Assembly (NCBI RefSeq): GCF_000027005.1
Contig: NC_012964.1
Location: forward strand, 496,001 to 560,000
Direction: 5' to 3'
Length of the DNA: 64,000 nt
Source of the DNA: Komagataella phaffii GS115
Taxonomy: Eukaryota > Ascomycota > Pichiomycetes > Pichiales > Pichiaceae
The notes beneath the pieces are model-generated. The model was not told the DNA's origin, made no database searches, and was given only the letters and a program-made list of their open reading frames with translations. Below, in pieces: positions 9,500 through 19,646 of this stretch (position 1 is the first letter of the stretch; each line of letters starts with the position of its first letter). Position numbers and translations under genes: made by a program.

Positions 9500-11026
9500 A
9501 TGGAACCAATAGAATGCTTGACGGTCTTATCAAGAATTCTGGTTACTTTGGGAAGCAACGGTGATAAGGTCTTGAAAGATTATAGACACAATTTGGATCT
9601 TTTGTCTGCCTGTCTTTCTCATGCAAACTCCAATGCTGGATTTAGAAGAGAAGTCTTTCAATCCCAATCTGTTTGGGTAATGCTGAACCAAATTTTCAGT
9701 TTCTACTTGGAAAACAGTGATACTCGTGTTGTTCAGGACGAGATATGGCAATACAGAACCAGGACCGTTAGAGGCATTAGTTTGCTAGCAAGAAGCATGA
9801 TAACCGCATGTACTGCCCAGGATTCGTCTGCTCAACCGTATGTGGAAAATACTCATAGAAATATCTCCAACGTCACCAGGGTTTCGATAGCTAAATTATG
9901 TGACAGCTCCTTATCAGATAGTACAAGAGATTTGTATGTGAAGCTGATTTCTTCCAATTTTCAATTCCTAACTAACCTGATGAATACAAAACTGGGGGAC
10001 GAGTATCATGGAACTATCGACTACAAGCTAGCTCAGGATCTCTTTAGAAGAATTGCTCACGTTAAGGAACCGGGTGATGCACCCTTGGACCTTGAGTTTG
10101 CAGAACACGGGTTGTATTTAGTCAATAGTCTGGTGGACAATAAAGAGTTCTCTTTCACACTAATGGATGATCAAGAGACATTTAATTTATTCTTGAGTGC
10201 TCTGTTGAACAGTTTTGAAGAATTCTCTACTAATGCTGCAATCGAGATAGAAGCTGCCAAGGACCAAGATCTGAATGCAATAGAACTCTTGATTGTTTCA
10301 ATCTGCTCCAAAATCATCACAAAACCCAGGTTCGTTACTTGGATCGATACGATGGATCCATTTGATGGCAACATGCCCAACTACCTAAAACTATTTCAAA
10401 CAATAATTGTTAATAGAGACTCATGGAGCTCAGACCAGCTGATTGTGCTTATAACATGGTTGACTACATTGTTTGACCGTCTGAATGTTGACGACAACAG
10501 TGTACTAACTGCGTCACTTAACAAAGTATTAGTCTCTACATTAGACTCTATTGCCAGCATATGTCAATACGAAGAAGTCAGACAGTATATCAGTGAATAC
10601 CACTATTTTGTCAAGTTTTTGGATCTTTTGAAGATGTTGTCAATCAAGGTTCCAAGAAAAGCACTGAAAGACTCTGCATCAAAAATTCAGTTCCCCAACA
10701 CCAAATCAATCATCGTAGAAATACTCACCTTTCTGGTCCACAAAAATTTCAAGGTTCAAGAAGCAATGCGTGACTTTCAGGGAATAGAAGTCATCTTGAA
10801 CAATTGCAACATTGATGAAAATGAGCCTTTCATCAAAGAACGATCCATACTGTGCATCAAGTACTTACTAGAGAATAATCAGGCTAATCAAGACTTTGTT
10901 GCCAAGTTGGAAGCTAAAAAAGTAACAGATGATAAAGTTCTCAGTGAAGCTGGATATGAAGTCGATATTGTGGACGGTAAAGTCAAGCTAAAGCCTCCCA
11001 AACCCAGATCCAACCCCAGTGAATGA
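9500..11026 (+). CDS. CTR86: Ctr86, ataxin-10 domain protein
   Basis: A helical, armadillo-like protein of 508 residues. Its C-terminal part (residues about 400-480: NTKSIIVEILTFLVHKNFKV, then QEAMRDFQGIEVILNNCNID and NEPFIKERSILCIKYLLENN) is the ataxin-10 homology region. The family is conserved from yeast to human; the S. cerevisiae gene was named for copper transport but its molecular role is poorly defined. It lies 115 bp downstream of PWP2 and 124 bp upstream of THR4, matching the THR4-CTR86-PWP2 order of S. cerevisiae chromosome III. No signal peptide or membrane span is seen. Confidence 0.9.
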   Translation: MEPIECLTVLSRILVTLGSNGDKVLKDYRHNLDLLSACLSHANSNAGFRREVFQSQSVWVMLNQIFSFYLENSDTRVVQDEIWQYRTRTVRGISLLARSMITACTAQDSSAQPYVENTHRNISNVTRVSIAKLCDSSLSDSTRDLYVKLISSNFQFLTNLMNTKLGDEYHGTIDYKLAQDLFRRIAHVKEPGDAPLDLEFAEHGLYLVNSLVDNKEFSFTLMDDQETFNLFLSALLNSFEEFSTNAAIEIEAAKDQDLNAIELLIVSICSKIITKPRFVTWIDTMDPFDGNMPNYLKLFQTIIVNRDSWSSDQLIVLITWLTTLFDRLNVDDNSVLTASLNKVLVSTLDSIASICQYEEVRQYISEYHYFVKFLDLLKMLSIKVPRKALKDSASKIQFPNTKSIIVEILTFLVHKNFKVQEAMRDFQGIEVILNNCNIDENEPFIKERSILCIKYLLENNQANQDFVAKLEAKKVTDDKVLSEAGYEVDIVDGKVKLKPPKPRSNPSE

Positions 11027-11150
11027 AATTCCCCCTGTACACTTTGATAGAAGCCCACATGCTGATTATGTAATTAATCCTCCCTACACCACTCGCGTGC
11101 ATTCCTTTTTTTCCAAATCTTCCTCTCTTGACTCACCTTCCCCAATCATA

Positions 11151-12659
11151 ATGTCTGTCTACAGATCAACTCGTTCAAGTGCCGAACAGCAAGTCTCATT
11201 TGAAGACGCCGTCATCACTGGTTTGGCCAAAGATGGTGGTTTATTCATCCCATCCGAGATTCCATCTGTCCCAACTGATTTCCTGTCAGCTTGGAAAGAT
11301 TTGAGTTTTCAAGATTTAGCCTTCAAGATCATGAGATTGTATATTAAGGAGGCTGAAATCCCAGATAATGATTTGAAAGATCTTGTTGAGAGATCCTATT
11401 CAACTTTCAGGTCGGAAGAGGTCACTCCGACCGTTAAATTAGATTCACATGACAACTTGTTCTTGTTGGAACTGTTCCATGGGCCCACTTATGCCTTTAA
11501 GGATGTTGCCTTGCAATTTGTAGGTAACTTGTTCGAATACTTCTTGCAAAGGAAAAATAAGGGCAAAGCTGAAGATGATCCAACCAGAGATACCATTACA
11601 GTAGTCGGTGCTACTTCTGGTGATACTGGATCTGCTGCTATCTATGGACTGAGAAATAAAAAGGACGTATCCGTATTCATCCTTTACCCCACAGGAAGAA
11701 TTAGTCCTATTCAAGAATTGCAGATGACCACCGTTGTTGATGACAATATCCACACTTTGTCCGTGAATGGTACATTTGATGATTGTCAGGCGTTGGTCAA
11801 GGAAGTGTTTAACGATTCCGAGTTCAATGATAAATGGCACATCGGAGCGATCAACTCCATCAACTGGGCTCGTATCTTGGCTCAAATAACTTACTACTTC
11901 TACTCGTACCTTCAAGTCTCCCAAGCAGTTGGCCATGGTAGAGTCAAGTTTATCGTTCCTAGTGGAAATTTTGGAGACATCTTGGCAGGATTTTACGCCT
12001 CTCAAATGGGCCTGCCAGTTGAGAAATTGGTAGTTGCCACGAACGAGAACGATATCTTGAACAGATTCCTTACTACTGGTAAATATGACAAGGGAGATGT
12101 TAAACCAACGCATTCTCCAGCCATGGACATTGTTGTTTCATCTAACTTTGAGAGATTCTTATGGTATATGATCAAGGAAACAATTGGTAAGAACGATGAG
12201 AAGGCCACTGGTGAAATTCTAAACAACTACATGAAAGAGTTATCTACCAAAGGTGTGTTTACTGTGCCTCAAGCAGTTCTTGATAAGGCCACCAGTATTC
12301 TGGACAGTGACAGAATCACCAACGAGGAAACTGTTTCCACCATCAAAAAGATCTATGAAGCCACTTCCAATAACTACATTATCGATCCCCACACTTCTGT
12401 TGGTATTGCCACTACCTTGAACCAAATTAAGAAAGACAATGATCCTTCTATTACATACGTCTCGTTGTCAACTGCTCATCCTGCCAAGTTCAGCGAAGTA
12501 GTTGATGCAGCTTTGACCAGTTATCCTGACTACAGCTTTGAAAAAGATGTTTTGCCAGAAGAGTTGAAGAATCTCTCAACCTTGCCAAAGAAGATAAAAC
12601 TAATTGAAACTGCCACTTTGGAGTCAATCAAGGACACTATCGTTAAAACTTTGAGCTAG
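11151..12659 (+). CDS. THR4: Threonine synthase
   Basis: The frame is open from 11019, inside CTR86, but the conserved N-terminus MSVYRSTRSSAEQQVSFEDA starts at the ATG at 11151, so that start is chosen (502 residues). The enzyme is PLP-dependent and converts O-phosphohomoserine to threonine and phosphate, the last step of threonine synthesis in the cytosol. Visible motifs: HGPTYAFKDVALQ with the PLP-lysine, ATSGDTGSAAIYGL (phosphate and cofactor binding), SINWARILAQ and VPSGNFGDILAGFYA. The length matches fungal threonine synthases (about 514). The gene is in tandem with CTR86; in S. cerevisiae the pair is convergent, so THR4 has been inverted in one lineage. Codon use is strongly biased, as expected for a highly expressed gene. 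Confidence 0.97.
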   Translation: MSVYRSTRSSAEQQVSFEDAVITGLAKDGGLFIPSEIPSVPTDFLSAWKDLSFQDLAFKIMRLYIKEAEIPDNDLKDLVERSYSTFRSEEVTPTVKLDSHDNLFLLELFHGPTYAFKDVALQFVGNLFEYFLQRKNKGKAEDDPTRDTITVVGATSGDTGSAAIYGLRNKKDVSVFILYPTGRISPIQELQMTTVVDDNIHTLSVNGTFDDCQALVKEVFNDSEFNDKWHIGAINSINWARILAQITYYFYSYLQVSQAVGHGRVKFIVPSGNFGDILAGFYASQMGLPVEKLVVATNENDILNRFLTTGKYDKGDVKPTHSPAMDIVVSSNFERFLWYMIKETIGKNDEKATGEILNNYMKELSTKGVFTVPQAVLDKATSILDSDRITNEETVSTIKKIYEATSNNYIIDPHTSVGIATTLNQIKKDNDPSITYVSLSTAHPAKFSEVVDAALTSYPDYSFEKDVLPEELKNLSTLPKKIKLIETATLESIKDTIVKTLS

Positions 12660-12991
12660 TTTATAAATAGAGAAAGCTATATATCCCGTACCAGATGTAG
12701 GGGGAGGGAAGGCCCCTCTAGTGACCTTTCGATTCTTCAAGGATTTCAATATGAGATGTTCAAGAGAATGATTAAGTAAACACCCTATAACACTACAATC
12801 TTTGGGAAGTTAACTTGACTTTCCTAATAGATATGCTTTTTTGCTGGTAGTGATCGAAGGTGCTTTTACAGTGGTTAAATTTGAACCGTAAAGCCACATC
12901 TCTATAATACTACGAACTTACCATACCTGATGATAGAGCTACTACACACTCATTCTTAAAGCACGCAAACTAGATGATGTCCTTGGGTTAA
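12660..12991. other. Convergent intergenic spacer (THR4 / RTA1-like)
   Basis: About 330 bp between two convergent stop codons. It should hold the 3' untranslated regions and polyadenylation signals of both genes. I see no ORF, tRNA or repeat in it. Confidence 0.6.
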
Positions 12992-13882
12992 TCAATACGA
13001 CTCCTTCTGTGATCCTTCTTCAGAAGGAAGGATCTTATCGACCAATAAGAAATCTGAGCCATCATTCAGTGTCTGGTACTTGCAAAGGAGCCTTGAGTAG
13101 TTGAAGAAAACGAAAATAACACTCCCAACAAGAATTGGCACCGCATCAAGCCCGTAGATTAATTTTTCGTTTGAGGCAATGGCACCATCATAACCGCCAA
13201 AGAATTCAACAACTCTAAAGACGGATCGAACCAAGATCAAAAGTGACGTTACGAATAAAACGACAAAAGAAAGCATCCAATGACTGTACTTGGAAATGTG
13301 TCTTTTGGCATGCTTGTGCACTTGGATCGTGTAGAGAATGGAGAGGACGAAAAATCCACCAAAAAAGATGATCTGAATAAACAGTCCAACAATGACAATA
13401 ATTTTTCCCCACTTTCTAGCGCTATCCATTGCAATCAATCCACCCCCTGCGGCTTGAACCAGAAGTGAGACAATATCAGCTGCAACTAAGATTTTAGTGA
13501 AGTACTTCATAGAAATGCAAATGTGCTTTTCAGTGTCGGTAGTTTTAACCAGTTCTCCAAATACCATGTACAGAGTAGCGGCCATCAAAACTGGGGCAAT
13601 CAAAATGAAGGTCGATTGCATACAGTATACAATAACTGAGTCTTTGTTTTGAGTTGCAATTGCCCTGGCCACGTAACCTACGGATTCCATAACTAAACCG
13701 ATGATGAAAGGGATCATGATGCAACAGAGACGCTTTTTTCTCCCACTGTTGAAGGTCAAGTTTTGTTTAAAACCAACGTGAAATACCATGAAGGAATGAA
13801 TCAGTGTAAGAAGGCCAAACACAACTGCAAATGCTATTGCAGCAGGTAGACTTGGGTTGTAGTTGAATAGTTTAAAAGCCAT
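12992..13882 (-). CDS. RTA1-like seven-transmembrane protein
   Basis: A protein of 296 residues with about seven hydrophobic spans, beginning FNYNPSLPAAIAFAVVFGLL, typical of fungal RTA1/RSB1-like proteins. Conserved family features seen are the Y-x-P-S-L-P N-terminus, the stretch FIIGLVMESVGYVARAIA, LIAPVLMAATLYMVFGEL, and the late stretch ILVRSVFRVVEFFGGYDG. Members sit in the plasma or vacuolar membrane and affect resistance to 7-aminocholesterol, export of sphingoid bases (Rsb1) or protoporphyrin (Pug1). Which substrate applies here cannot be told. A 1.7 kb gene-free stretch lies upstream, so its promoter may be long. The gene has no counterpart in the conserved synteny around it and may be an insertion. 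Confidence 0.88.
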   Translation of the reverse strand: MAFKLFNYNPSLPAAIAFAVVFGLLTLIHSFMVFHVGFKQNLTFNSGRKKRLCCIMIPFIIGLVMESVGYVARAIATQNKDSVIVYCMQSTFILIAPVLMAATLYMVFGELVKTTDTEKHICISMKYFTKILVAADIVSLLVQAAGGGLIAMDSARKWGKIIVIVGLFIQIIFFGGFFVLSILYTIQVHKHAKRHISKYSHWMLSFVVLFVTSLLILVRSVFRVVEFFGGYDGAIASNEKLIYGLDAVPILVGSVIFVFFNYSRLLCKYQTLNDGSDFLLVDKILPSEEGSQKESY

Positions 13883-15579
13883 TTGGATTGATGATGCTGT
13901 TGTTCCCTAGAGATGTAATTGGGGCCTTTTATACATATCTGCCACTGATTAGATCCACCCCTGCGCCTCTACTTATTCAACAACTTGATGACTTTCATGC
14001 AATGCTTTTTATGAAAAACAAGAGGACATAATGAAGACCATGAAACGATTATTTAAAGACAGTCAAAATAACTGGAGTGAGATATTAGGGTTTAGTCAAA
14101 TGTAATACCATGATACAACCATATCCTTTGTACTTGCTTCATTGGAAGTTAGAACCTGGAAAGAAGGTCAAAAAATATCACTATGATATTCAGGCCCCTA
14201 GTAGTAATAGCCGCACCTCTTGATGCAAGATGCAACAAAACGCAAATTCAGCATTAAGTGCTGTCTGCAACAAAGCCTCGATATTACAATTAAGCTCTGC
14301 GAGTTTACCAGTACATAGCGCCATACAGCCAAGGATAATTGAAACTTTCCAAGCCTTGTTTTTGGCCTAATCTGGCGTCATCGCTTAGTCAAAAGGCTTG
14401 TATACAATGCATATCCGTTTGTGGCTTATCCCAGTGCATGTTAATAATTTGAAGGCTTAGATTGTAGCACGTCCATCGAGGCTCAGTTAATCCGATTGTA
14501 CGGCTGTTATATGCAGTCATATAATTCGTCAAATAGAGAACCAGTGCCAAAGTTGGAAAAAGTGGCATTGGATTTAAGGAAACGTGGTTTCTAAAGTGGA
14601 TTCTCTTGTCTGCTCTCCAAATTGCCGTTAGCTATGAGTTCTCGTTCATCAACAGTCGAATCTATTTTCGACAACACTGAACATTGCTGGCCATTCGATT
14701 TTTGGTATATCAACTTAAATTTGTAATGCTTCGATCTGGTTGGCAGGTCAAACTCGAACCAAGGATGGCACTGAAAGGAGTTTTTTTTACCTATAGTTTA
14801 ATTGATAAAATTATGAATGAATTTTTTACCTCTGGGCTCAGGTCAGGATTAGCTGAGAACTCTACTGCATTTTAAATTACTGTGGAAATTGAGACGCTCT
14901 GTTCATTTGTGCAACAAGCCTAACCACCAAAGTAATCAGTTTTGGCTTACTTCAATAGTAGCAATTATCTCTCCAAGTTCGGAGTAGTAAGCTGCGATTG
15001 AACTTCAGTTTAAGACAATCGTCTGTGAAAAGGTTGAGTAGCCTTGGTTTTTCACGATTTTTCTTTCATAATGAGTTTCAGCCCAGGAATGAAGCATGCC
15101 AGTTCAATGATTAATATTTACATACCAAGTGATGGTGACGTACACTTAATTTACACTTACATCAGCAATGATCCCTTTGACCGTCACACTGACTTGTAAT
15201 GTTTCCCCCAGTGAACAAGAAAACAATCAACTCTATCATTAGATACTCACAGCAAAAGATCTGGAGGGAAGAGCTAGGAGTAAAGAGTGAAGGTTTGGCA
15301 GGCCGATAGATGCATGAGAGGAATTGAAAAGAAAAAAAAAATTCAAATGTTAAAGACATATTGTTTTCTGCCAAACATTCAATACAACATAGCAAGCATC
15401 TATTCAGATGTTCTTACTAGCTAACTGTTACCATTTTACCTTTTACTAGTCTTCGTTTGCAAGCAGGACTAGCTAAGACCTTCGCTGGTCCACCAAAGTA
15501 GTCGCGACAAAAGTTTAAATTAGTGTTGGAAATTATCAACATTTAACCTCCCAAACACGATTATTAAATAGACCAATAG
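13883..15579. other. Long gene-free region between RTA1-like gene and RSC6/SNF12
   Basis: About 1.7 kb separates two divergent genes, unusually long for this compact region. Only short ORFs are present (the longest about 63-77 codons), without recognisable domains. I found no tRNA T-arm, no convincing splice-site pair and no terminal repeats. It may hold a long regulated promoter for the RTA1-like gene, a non-coding RNA or a replication origin; nothing in the sequence decides this. Confidence 0.5.
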
Positions 15580-16968
15580 ATGAACAGAGGAAAACCCGTG
15601 ACCCGTGAGCCTCAGATCAATCCCCAGTCGGTGTCTTTCAAGCCAACCGACTTGATCATTCCGGAATCACTTCAAGAGATGTTTCCTGAACAGGTGGATT
15701 TGTTCAAGAATCTACAAGACAAAGAAAAACAACTAGACCTCTTGGTCAACAGAAAATTACTGGATTTGCAGGATTATCAAAACAACAATATCAATGGAGT
15801 CATGGAAGACAGTGATAAGAATGAGATCTTAAGGATATTCATATATAATATAAGTGAGAACCAGCCATGGCAGTTAGCTAAGCAGTCAGAGGACCAGTCA
15901 GAGGAGGCCAAAGCGATCGCCGCAGGTTCAGCCCAAGCAGATCCAAGCTGGACTTTACGTATTGAAGGCCGGTTCCTCAATGATGAAGCAGCTGACAACG
16001 CTAGTCGCAAGAAGTTTAGCTCTTTCTTATCAAGTATTTCTGTAGAGCTTTTCAAGGGAGCAACGAAAGAGAAATTGGATGCCAACAACATTATCGAATG
16101 GCATGATGAATTGCAACAGATCAAATCAGAAATCGAAAGAGAGGAACAACAGTTTGATGGCTTAGATATCAAGCGTGTGGGAAGTAGTATTCCTGGAAAT
16201 CCAACGGAAGAAGTGAGCTGTCAGATCCTTATTCAGCCAAAAATGTACCCTATCAAGTTGTCGATATTGAGTAAAGATTTGGTCGAATTGTTGGGGACTA
16301 ATGAAATTACTCAGCATGATTGCTTTGTTAAACTTTTCAACTATATACAAGTGAATGATCTGTTCCAATTTGATCAGGACAAGAACCTGCAGCAGCAACA
16401 AAACTCAATTCTTATCAAGTCAGACGATGCCTTGTTGAAGATTTTCCAATTGGAAAAGTTCAACGTGCCTCAAATGCTGGATATAATTTCTACCAGATTG
16501 TTGAAGCCTGTAGAGCCAATAAAGTTGAATTATACCGTCAACACACTAACAAACTCCACTTTAGGAGACATGATCATTGATCTGAAAATTAATTCTGATT
16601 TGTTGAATAAATCTTCCGCTGGAGGGGCCAACAAGAGTGTAAGTGACTTAATTAATGAGTTGATGAATAATCAAGCCAACTCGATCGAGGTCAACAAACT
16701 CAATGAAAACATAAGTTTGACTTTACAATTATTGAATTATAACAAGATCAAGTATGACTTCTATAAGAAGTTTAGTGAAGATCCTGTAAAGTTTCTTCAG
16801 AAAATCAATGATAAGAACCATGAGTTTCTCAAGATTATTTGCAGTGATTCTGTTGGCTACAATACTAATGAGTACATTGATGAGGAGATTTTCAGGAAGA
16901 GTGAGTATTACAAGGATAATATCATCTCAGAACAGGTGAATTTGTTATTGAGTAGTGGAAGGCTGTAG
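15580..16968 (+). CDS. RSC6: Chromatin remodelling subunit Rsc6/Snf12 (BAF60 family)
   Basis: A protein of 462 residues matching the Rsc6/Snf12 plan: a conserved block NEILRIFIYNISENQPW, then SWTLRIEGRFLND, the strand FDGLDIKR, and a SWIB-related central domain (residues about 225-270). The C-terminal end NLLLSSGRL is close to the Rsc6 end. These proteins are SWI/SNF and RSC subunits homologous to BAF60/SMARCD and act in ATP-dependent nucleosome remodelling. In S. cerevisiae RSC6 (YCR052W, next to THR4) and SNF12 (YNR023W, between MRPL50 and MPP6) are duplicates; this gene has neighbours of both, so it may be the single pre-duplication ancestor. Whether it serves RSC, SWI/SNF or both is open. 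The symbol RSC6 is the closer match by the ending and length. Confidence 0.82.
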   Translation: MNRGKPVTREPQINPQSVSFKPTDLIIPESLQEMFPEQVDLFKNLQDKEKQLDLLVNRKLLDLQDYQNNNINGVMEDSDKNEILRIFIYNISENQPWQLAKQSEDQSEEAKAIAAGSAQADPSWTLRIEGRFLNDEAADNASRKKFSSFLSSISVELFKGATKEKLDANNIIEWHDELQQIKSEIEREEQQFDGLDIKRVGSSIPGNPTEEVSCQILIQPKMYPIKLSILSKDLVELLGTNEITQHDCFVKLFNYIQVNDLFQFDQDKNLQQQQNSILIKSDDALLKIFQLEKFNVPQMLDIISTRLLKPVEPIKLNYTVNTLTNSTLGDMIIDLKINSDLLNKSSAGGANKSVSDLINELMNNQANSIEVNKLNENISLTLQLLNYNKIKYDFYKKFSEDPVKFLQKINDKNHEFLKIICSDSVGYNTNEYIDEEIFRKSEYYKDNIISEQVNLLLSSGRL

Positions 16969-17023
16969 ACACTTAGAATAAATAGTCTCGAATGGAATTT
17001 TACTCTATCGTACACCACCTCAG

Positions 17024-17314
17024 ATGATTGAAGATTTGATCCAAATCTCCAGAGAGTACCCAGAATACTTCAAGAAGCTGACATTGGAAGGTGATTGGGA
17101 GCCTGAGGGTGATTATAGGAAAGCAGGTCTATTCTGTCAAACGTTTGAAGGAAAAGACTACAACATAACAATCTCACCTCAAGGCTGGACCGTAGATGAT
17201 GAGACGTATTATCCCACCTTTGAAGCTCTAGCCCATCGGATATCCAAAAGCTTTAGCGTAAAATGGAATGAAGAGCTAATGAAGAAGCTGGAGTCGGTCA
17301 TAGAGTCCGATTGA
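17024..17314 (+). CDS. Small GSKIP-domain-like protein
   Basis: A protein of 96 residues starting 55 bp after RSC6/SNF12 in the same direction. The pattern YNITISPQGWTV, YYPTFEALAHRISKSF and NEELMKKLESV resembles the GSKIP fold (GSK3-beta interaction protein domain, also found in Clu1), whose members end with a conserved F-N/W-N-x-L-x-x-K-L-x helix. Composition is acidic and soluble, with no signal peptide. The coding call rests on the continuous frame, normal composition and this family resemblance. The function in yeast is not known to me. Confidence 0.7.
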   Translation: MIEDLIQISREYPEYFKKLTLEGDWEPEGDYRKAGLFCQTFEGKDYNITISPQGWTVDDETYYPTFEALAHRISKSFSVKWNEELMKKLESVIESD

Positions 17315-17444
17315 CGTCTTACTGGGTGCTAATAAGTTGCACTGACAGAACATCAGTCGTAGATTTCCTCGCTTACCTCAGCTGTCCAGTCTGCGCGCCC
17401 AGTTACAAATATTTGAGAAGCCTTCTTCCAACGACACGAACAAT

Positions 17445-18629
17445 ATGAGTGAATCTTTGTCACTTGAGGAAACTCCACAAGAAAATGAGGAATTGACCAT
17501 AGAGGAAGAGTACAAGTTGTGGAGGAAAAATTGTCATTATATGTACGATTTTATATCCGAAACTGCTCTCACTTGGCCCTCATTATCTATACAATGGCTA
17601 CCACAATCGTTTCAGGCTCCTTCTAATGCAGAAATTACGCAGAGTCTTCTGCTAACTACGTTGACCTCTGGTAAAGACACAGATTACTTGAAAATAGCAG
17701 GTACTCAGCTACCAGATTCGTTGACAGGCAAGAAATCGGAGGAGAAAGTAAAGTCAAGACTGAAGGTATTCAAAAAATACCCACAAAGCACAGAAATAAA
17801 CAGGGCCAGGTATATGCCCCAGAATCCAAACATAATTGGCACAATTAATGCCTCTGGCCAGGTTTTCACATATGATGTTAAATCTCTGGCTGAGCCTGTG
17901 ATAAATGAGTATATCCACCACAAGGAAAGTGGATACGGAATTTCATGGAACAGGAAGAAAGAGGGGGTATTTGCCACCTCTTCCGATGACAAGACGGTGG
18001 CAATTTGGAATATTAACCACTCTAAGCCATTACGAACTTACGAACACAAAGATATTGTAAATGACGTAGCTTTCCACAACTTTGACGTCAATATCATTGG
18101 GTCCGTTTCAGACGATAAATCTCTGAAAATTCATGATACAAGAACACAAAAAACTGTGAACTCTGAACAAGTCAGTGAAAAGGGAGTCAATTCATTAACG
18201 TTCTCCACCTTTTCCGAGAACCTGGTAGCCGTTGGTGGTGAAGATTTTAATGTATCCCTTTTCGACTTGAGAAATCTAACCAGGCCACTTCATTCTATGG
18301 TCGGACATACGTCAACCATAACGTCGTTATCTTGGGATCCTCATCATGAGAACATTGTTGCATCTGGCTCCGCAGATCGTCGTGTAATACTCTGGGATAT
18401 CAGTAAGATTGGAGAAGAACAGTTACAGGATGAAATGGAAGACGGTGTCTCAGAGTTATTTATGATGCACGGAGGTCATACTGGATCCATATATGATTTG
18501 AGTTTCAATCCTGATATTCCATGGACATTGGCCAGCTGTTCAAACGATAATATTGTACATCTCTGGACTGTTAGTAGAAAGGTACTAGGATCAGGGAATG
18601 AAGAGGTCGATTTGAAGTCTTTAGAGTGA
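17445..18629 (+). CDS. HAT2: Hat2, WD40 subunit of histone acetyltransferase B (RbAp46/48 family)
   Basis: A protein of 394 residues opening with the RbAp46/48 histone-binding helix (EEEYKLWRKNCHYMYDFISE) followed by TALTWPSLSIQWLP, then INRARYMPQNPNIIGTINAS and six to seven WD40 repeats (GHTSTITSLSWDPHHENIVA, GHTGSIYDLSFNPDIPWTLA). With Hat1 it acetylates newly made histone H4 and recruits it through the WD40 propeller. Msi1 (CAF-1) is the close alternative. The length (S. cerevisiae Hat2 is 401) and the internal sequence, such as EDGVSELFMMHGGHTGS, fit Hat2 better. Confidence 0.9.
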   Translation: MSESLSLEETPQENEELTIEEEYKLWRKNCHYMYDFISETALTWPSLSIQWLPQSFQAPSNAEITQSLLLTTLTSGKDTDYLKIAGTQLPDSLTGKKSEEKVKSRLKVFKKYPQSTEINRARYMPQNPNIIGTINASGQVFTYDVKSLAEPVINEYIHHKESGYGISWNRKKEGVFATSSDDKTVAIWNINHSKPLRTYEHKDIVNDVAFHNFDVNIIGSVSDDKSLKIHDTRTQKTVNSEQVSEKGVNSLTFSTFSENLVAVGGEDFNVSLFDLRNLTRPLHSMVGHTSTITSLSWDPHHENIVASGSADRRVILWDISKIGEEQLQDEMEDGVSELFMMHGGHTGSIYDLSFNPDIPWTLASCSNDNIVHLWTVSRKVLGSGNEEVDLKSLE

Positions 18630-18833
18630 GTTTTTGTCCACTTTTTGGCTCTCATCAGCAATAAATATCAATCTAACAAAAGCAGTAGAATAACTAGTTT
18701 TCATACCATACTTTCAAATTAGTAGAATCAGATCATCACTTCTTCCCCCGCTACCTTCATCCTCATACTACTATTCTGCCGCGAAAGAGAAAAAAGTGAA
18801 AAATCATGGGCCAAGCTTCTTCACCACCACACA

Positions 18834-19574
18834 ATGAACAGATTGCTTAAAAGGCCCCTTTTGACACTTGAAAAGCCCAGTTGTGTGCGTTTTACTGCCA
18901 TCTCTAAGAGAAACCGTATCAAGGTGCAACTACTAAAGGACTTTCCAGGTGTGGGGGTTCGTGGAGAAGTAGTAAATGTTAGACCTAGTTTGATGATCAA
19001 TACTTTACACCACAATAATGGAGCCTGCTATTTACTTCCAGGACAGGGGCCACGTATTCCTGTAGTTGAGAAAAAACATGAAGCTAAGCAGAAAGAGCCA
19101 TTGTCCTCTCAATCGGAGACACGAACAACCAAAGCTGATTCGAAGCCTACGATGACTCCTGATTTACTAGCCAAATTAACAGGACTATCTTTCAAAGAGT
19201 CAACGTCTCCTTCGAAGGCAGAAAACAGTGGTTCAGCAAATGAATTAGAATTAGCCACTGCCATTCAAGACATGCCAAAGGTAATCTTCATGAGATACGC
19301 TACAGATGACAATGGAACATTGAAAAATGAGATCAGAAAAGATCGCCTTTGCGAACACCTGTTCAAACTTACAGGGTTTACTATTCCTACAGAGTTTATC
19401 ACCATCCAATACATGTCTCCCAATGGACCTATAGACTTGGATTATATGGACTTTGTAGGGGACTATACCTTGACCTTCAAGTTGTCCTCCACGTTCGAAC
19501 CAATTGTTAAGAACGCGAAAATTATCTCCAGTAATATCGATTTGGCCCTGCAAAAAGATCTCATCCGTCCTTAG
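18834..19574 (+). CDS. MRPL50: Mitochondrial ribosomal protein bL9m (Mrpl50)
   Basis: A protein of 246 residues with a basic N-terminus (MNRLLKRPLLTLEKPSCVRF) typical of a mitochondrial presequence. It is followed by the bacterial L9 N-domain pattern KVQLLKDFPGVGVRGEVVNV then RPSLMINTLHHNNGACYL. The rest is a yeast-specific extension. It belongs to the large mitoribosomal subunit. In S. cerevisiae MRPL50 (YNR022C) is next to SNF12 and close to MPP6 and BUD17, as here. The start codon lies 205 bp after the HAT2 stop. Confidence 0.9.
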   Translation: MNRLLKRPLLTLEKPSCVRFTAISKRNRIKVQLLKDFPGVGVRGEVVNVRPSLMINTLHHNNGACYLLPGQGPRIPVVEKKHEAKQKEPLSSQSETRTTKADSKPTMTPDLLAKLTGLSFKESTSPSKAENSGSANELELATAIQDMPKVIFMRYATDDNGTLKNEIRKDRLCEHLFKLTGFTIPTEFITIQYMSPNGPIDLDYMDFVGDYTLTFKLSSTFEPIVKNAKIISSNIDLALQKDLIRP

Positions 19575-19646
19575 AGTCAGAGACGGAAAGAGATCTCGGG
19601 TCAAGAGATTCCCTGTATATACTTATAATCCAATCATTATATCTTT

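Noticed and set aside
11445..12113. 222-codon antisense ORF within THR4
   Set aside because: It lies wholly opposite a strongly conserved, codon-biased gene and has no recognisable domain. Such long antisense frames are expected from codon bias.
14684..14875. 63-codon ORF in the 1.7 kb gap
   Set aside because: No domain, no promoter signal and no splice extension. Likely chance.
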